Assembly (NCBI RefSeq): GCF_026340305.1
Contig: NZ_JAPEPI010000002.1
Span: 3,658,001-3,722,000, forward strand
DNA from: Streptomyces sp. NBC_01381
GTDB lineage: Bacteria > Actinomycetota > Actinomycetes > Streptomycetales > Streptomycetaceae
DNA: 64,000 nt
Direction: 5' to 3'
Shown here: positions 62,711-64,000 of the stretch, piece by piece
How positions within the stretch are numbered: the first letter of the stretch is position 1
Layout of the letters: each line of letters starts with the position of its first letter
Made by a program: the position numbers and the translations under genes
Notes under the pieces: generated by a model
What the model was told of the DNA's origin: nothing
Seen by the model: the letters and a program-made list of their open reading frames with translations, nothing else
Databases searched by the model: none

Positions 62711-62887
62711 ATCGTCGTGGAGAACTGGAACAGCGCGAACACCGTCTTGCATTACGGCAAGGACGGCGCGCTGACCGGCCCGGACAGGGAGCATTCCGAG
62801 ACCTCGATGCTCGCCCTGCACCTCCTCCAGTCCGCGCTCGTGCACATCAACACCCTGCTGCTTCAGCAGGTCCTCTCCGACCTGATG
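62711..62887 (+). pseudogene. Tn3-family transposase C-terminal fragment
   Basis: ENWNSANTVLHYGKDGALTG followed by EHSETSMLALHLLQSALVHI and NTLLLQQVLSDL is the conserved DDE-domain end of Tn3 transposases. Only about 58 codons remain, in the reverse orientation to the amidohydrolase fragment that it truncates. Confidence 0.75.
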
Positions 62888-62902
62888 GAAAGTGCAACCC
62901 CT

Positions 62903-63794
62903 ATGACTGCCACCGGACCAACCACCTCCCCGTCCTCGTCGTCGGGGCGACCGGCTCCCTGGGGAGCAAGGTCGTCGACGAACTCCTGGCACGCGGCAAG
63001 GATGTCCGCGCCCTGGTGCGGCCCACCAGCGACGCGAGCCGGCTCGAAAACAAGGGCGTCGAGATAGCCCGCGGCGACATGCTCGACGTCGGCTCGCTCG
63101 TGACCGCCATGAACGGCGCCGACGCCGTCATCACCACCGCCGCCGGCCACACCCGCGGCGGCAAGAACGCCAACGACATCGACACCCTCGGCAACGCCAA
63201 CCTCGCCGAGGCCGCCCACCGCACCGGCATCCGACGATTCGTCCTGACCAGGATCCTCACCAGCGACCAGACGACCGACGTCCCACACCTCTGGCACAAG
63301 AAGCTCGCCGAGGACAAACTCGAACAACTCGGCGTCCCCTTCGTCGCCCTGCGCCCGGGGGCATTCCTCGACCAGATCGCGACCTCAGCGGGCGACCCGA
63401 TCGACAAGGGCCGCATGATCTGGATCGGCAAGACCACCGTCCCGCTGACCTTCTTCCACACCTCCGACCTCGCCGCCGCGGTCGACGCCGACGCTCAGAA
63501 CGGGGAGCGCATCGACATCGGCTGGGACCGCCCCGTCAGCATGCGCGAGGTGGCCGACCTGATGAGTGCCCGGGCCGGAAAGAAGGTCAAGGCGTGGGCC
63601 GTCCCGTCCCCCGTCGCCCGCGCCGCGGCAGCCGTCGCCGGCCGCTTCACATGGCCGCGATGTTCCGCTGGTTCGACACCGGCCGCTACGTCGCCGACCC
63701 CCGCCGCCAGGAGCAGCTCTTCGACCCCGTCGCCACCGCCGAGGAGGTCCTCGCCTGCTTCACCGACGAGCTTGGCACCGCCAAACACCGGTGA
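62903..63794 (+). pseudogene. NmrA-like NAD(P)-binding protein with two frameshifts
   Basis: ATG 62903 opens MTATGPTT in one frame; from about 62925 the coding frame changes to LPVLVVGATGSLGSKVVDEL, the Rossmann start of an NmrA/SDR-type reductase, and continues as RALVRPTSDASRLENKGVEI, DAVITTAAGHTRGG and ALRPGAFLDQIATSAGDP. At about 63650 it shifts again to MAAMFRWFDTGRYVADPRRQ and ends EELACFTDELGTAKHR-like at 63794. Removing one base at each site would restore one protein of about 296 residues. Either mutations or assembly errors are responsible. Confidence 0.7.
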
Positions 63795-64000
63795 CAGTCC
63801 CGCGTCCCATCCAGGCCGCCTGGCGGGATGACCGGACGCCCCGGGCGTATCGCCTCCGACTGCCCAACCGAATCCGGTGGCCTGCACGTCCTGCTCGTTG
63901 ACATCCAACCTAGTCGCCCCAGATCAGCGCGCTGCGTGCGACTAACTTCGCTGTACAAGGACGTCCATGAGCATTCGCCATCACGACACGTGAGAAGGCC
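63795..64000. other. Window end, no recognised gene
   Basis: About 200 bp without a frame that I can support. GC falls near 63905-63970, which may be a promoter region for a gene beyond the window. Confidence 0.3.

Overview
The window is typical of a Streptomyces-type actinomycete chromosome: very high GC, strong third-position G/C bias, many GTG starts, ATGA/GTGA stop-start overlaps, SARP/LAL-type regulators and a dense load of actinobacterial insertion sequences. It reads as an accessory, recombination-scarred region. Layout: (1) 3-4929, a plus-strand catabolic operon (MFS transporter, M20 amidohydrolase, HSL-type esterase, amidase). (2) 5150-16281, a roughly 10.8 kb segment bounded by two diverged direct repeats of about 315 bp. 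It carries a 2'-5' RNA ligase-like phosphodiesterase, small unknown genes, RidA, a small-ORF / 2OG-Fe(II) oxygenase / PhzF cluster, an IS5-type element and a STAND (NLR-like) protein that fuses an alpha/beta-hydrolase to NB-ARC and TPR domains. (3) 16.3-28.4 kb, more defence-like and scarred DNA: a four-helix membrane protein, a truncated BTAD regulator, and a two-gene operon of an NB-ARC/TPR/CHAT protein (1381 aa) with an LCAT-like lipase (480 aa), surrounded by IS630, IS110 and integrase-core transposon remnants and a nucleotide-sugar dehydrogenase relic. (4) 28.4-51.8 kb, a Tc (toxin complex) locus: a leaderless M4 metalloprotease with a HAD-like partner, a divergent LuxR-family LAL regulator, two small accessory genes, a fused TcB-TcC protein of 2445 aa with a variable C-terminal toxin module, and a TcA component split over two genes. 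(5) 51.8-54.8 kb, three insertion sequences or remnants. (6) 54.8-62.3 kb, a minus-strand operon of five closely spaced genes: an 821-aa protein with cationic amphipathic helices, an HECGH metallopeptidase, a 114-aa protein, a 362-aa protein and a 757-aa DUF2272/peptidoglycan-binding protein. None has an evident signal peptide, and two share SPF motifs near the N-terminus. (7) 62.4-64 kb, a mosaic of amidohydrolase, Tn3 transposase and SDR fragments. How the genes may work together (inference): the two STAND systems each couple an NB-ARC sensor to a lipase-like hydrolase, once by fusion (11376-14288) and once as an operon with a CHAT protein (18727-24311). This resembles CHAT-effector abortive-infection modules. 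The Tc toxin, leaderless proteases and wall-active protein may form one toxin-production and release locus now split by transposons. All calls come from reading the sequence without database searches; family names are by motif recognition.
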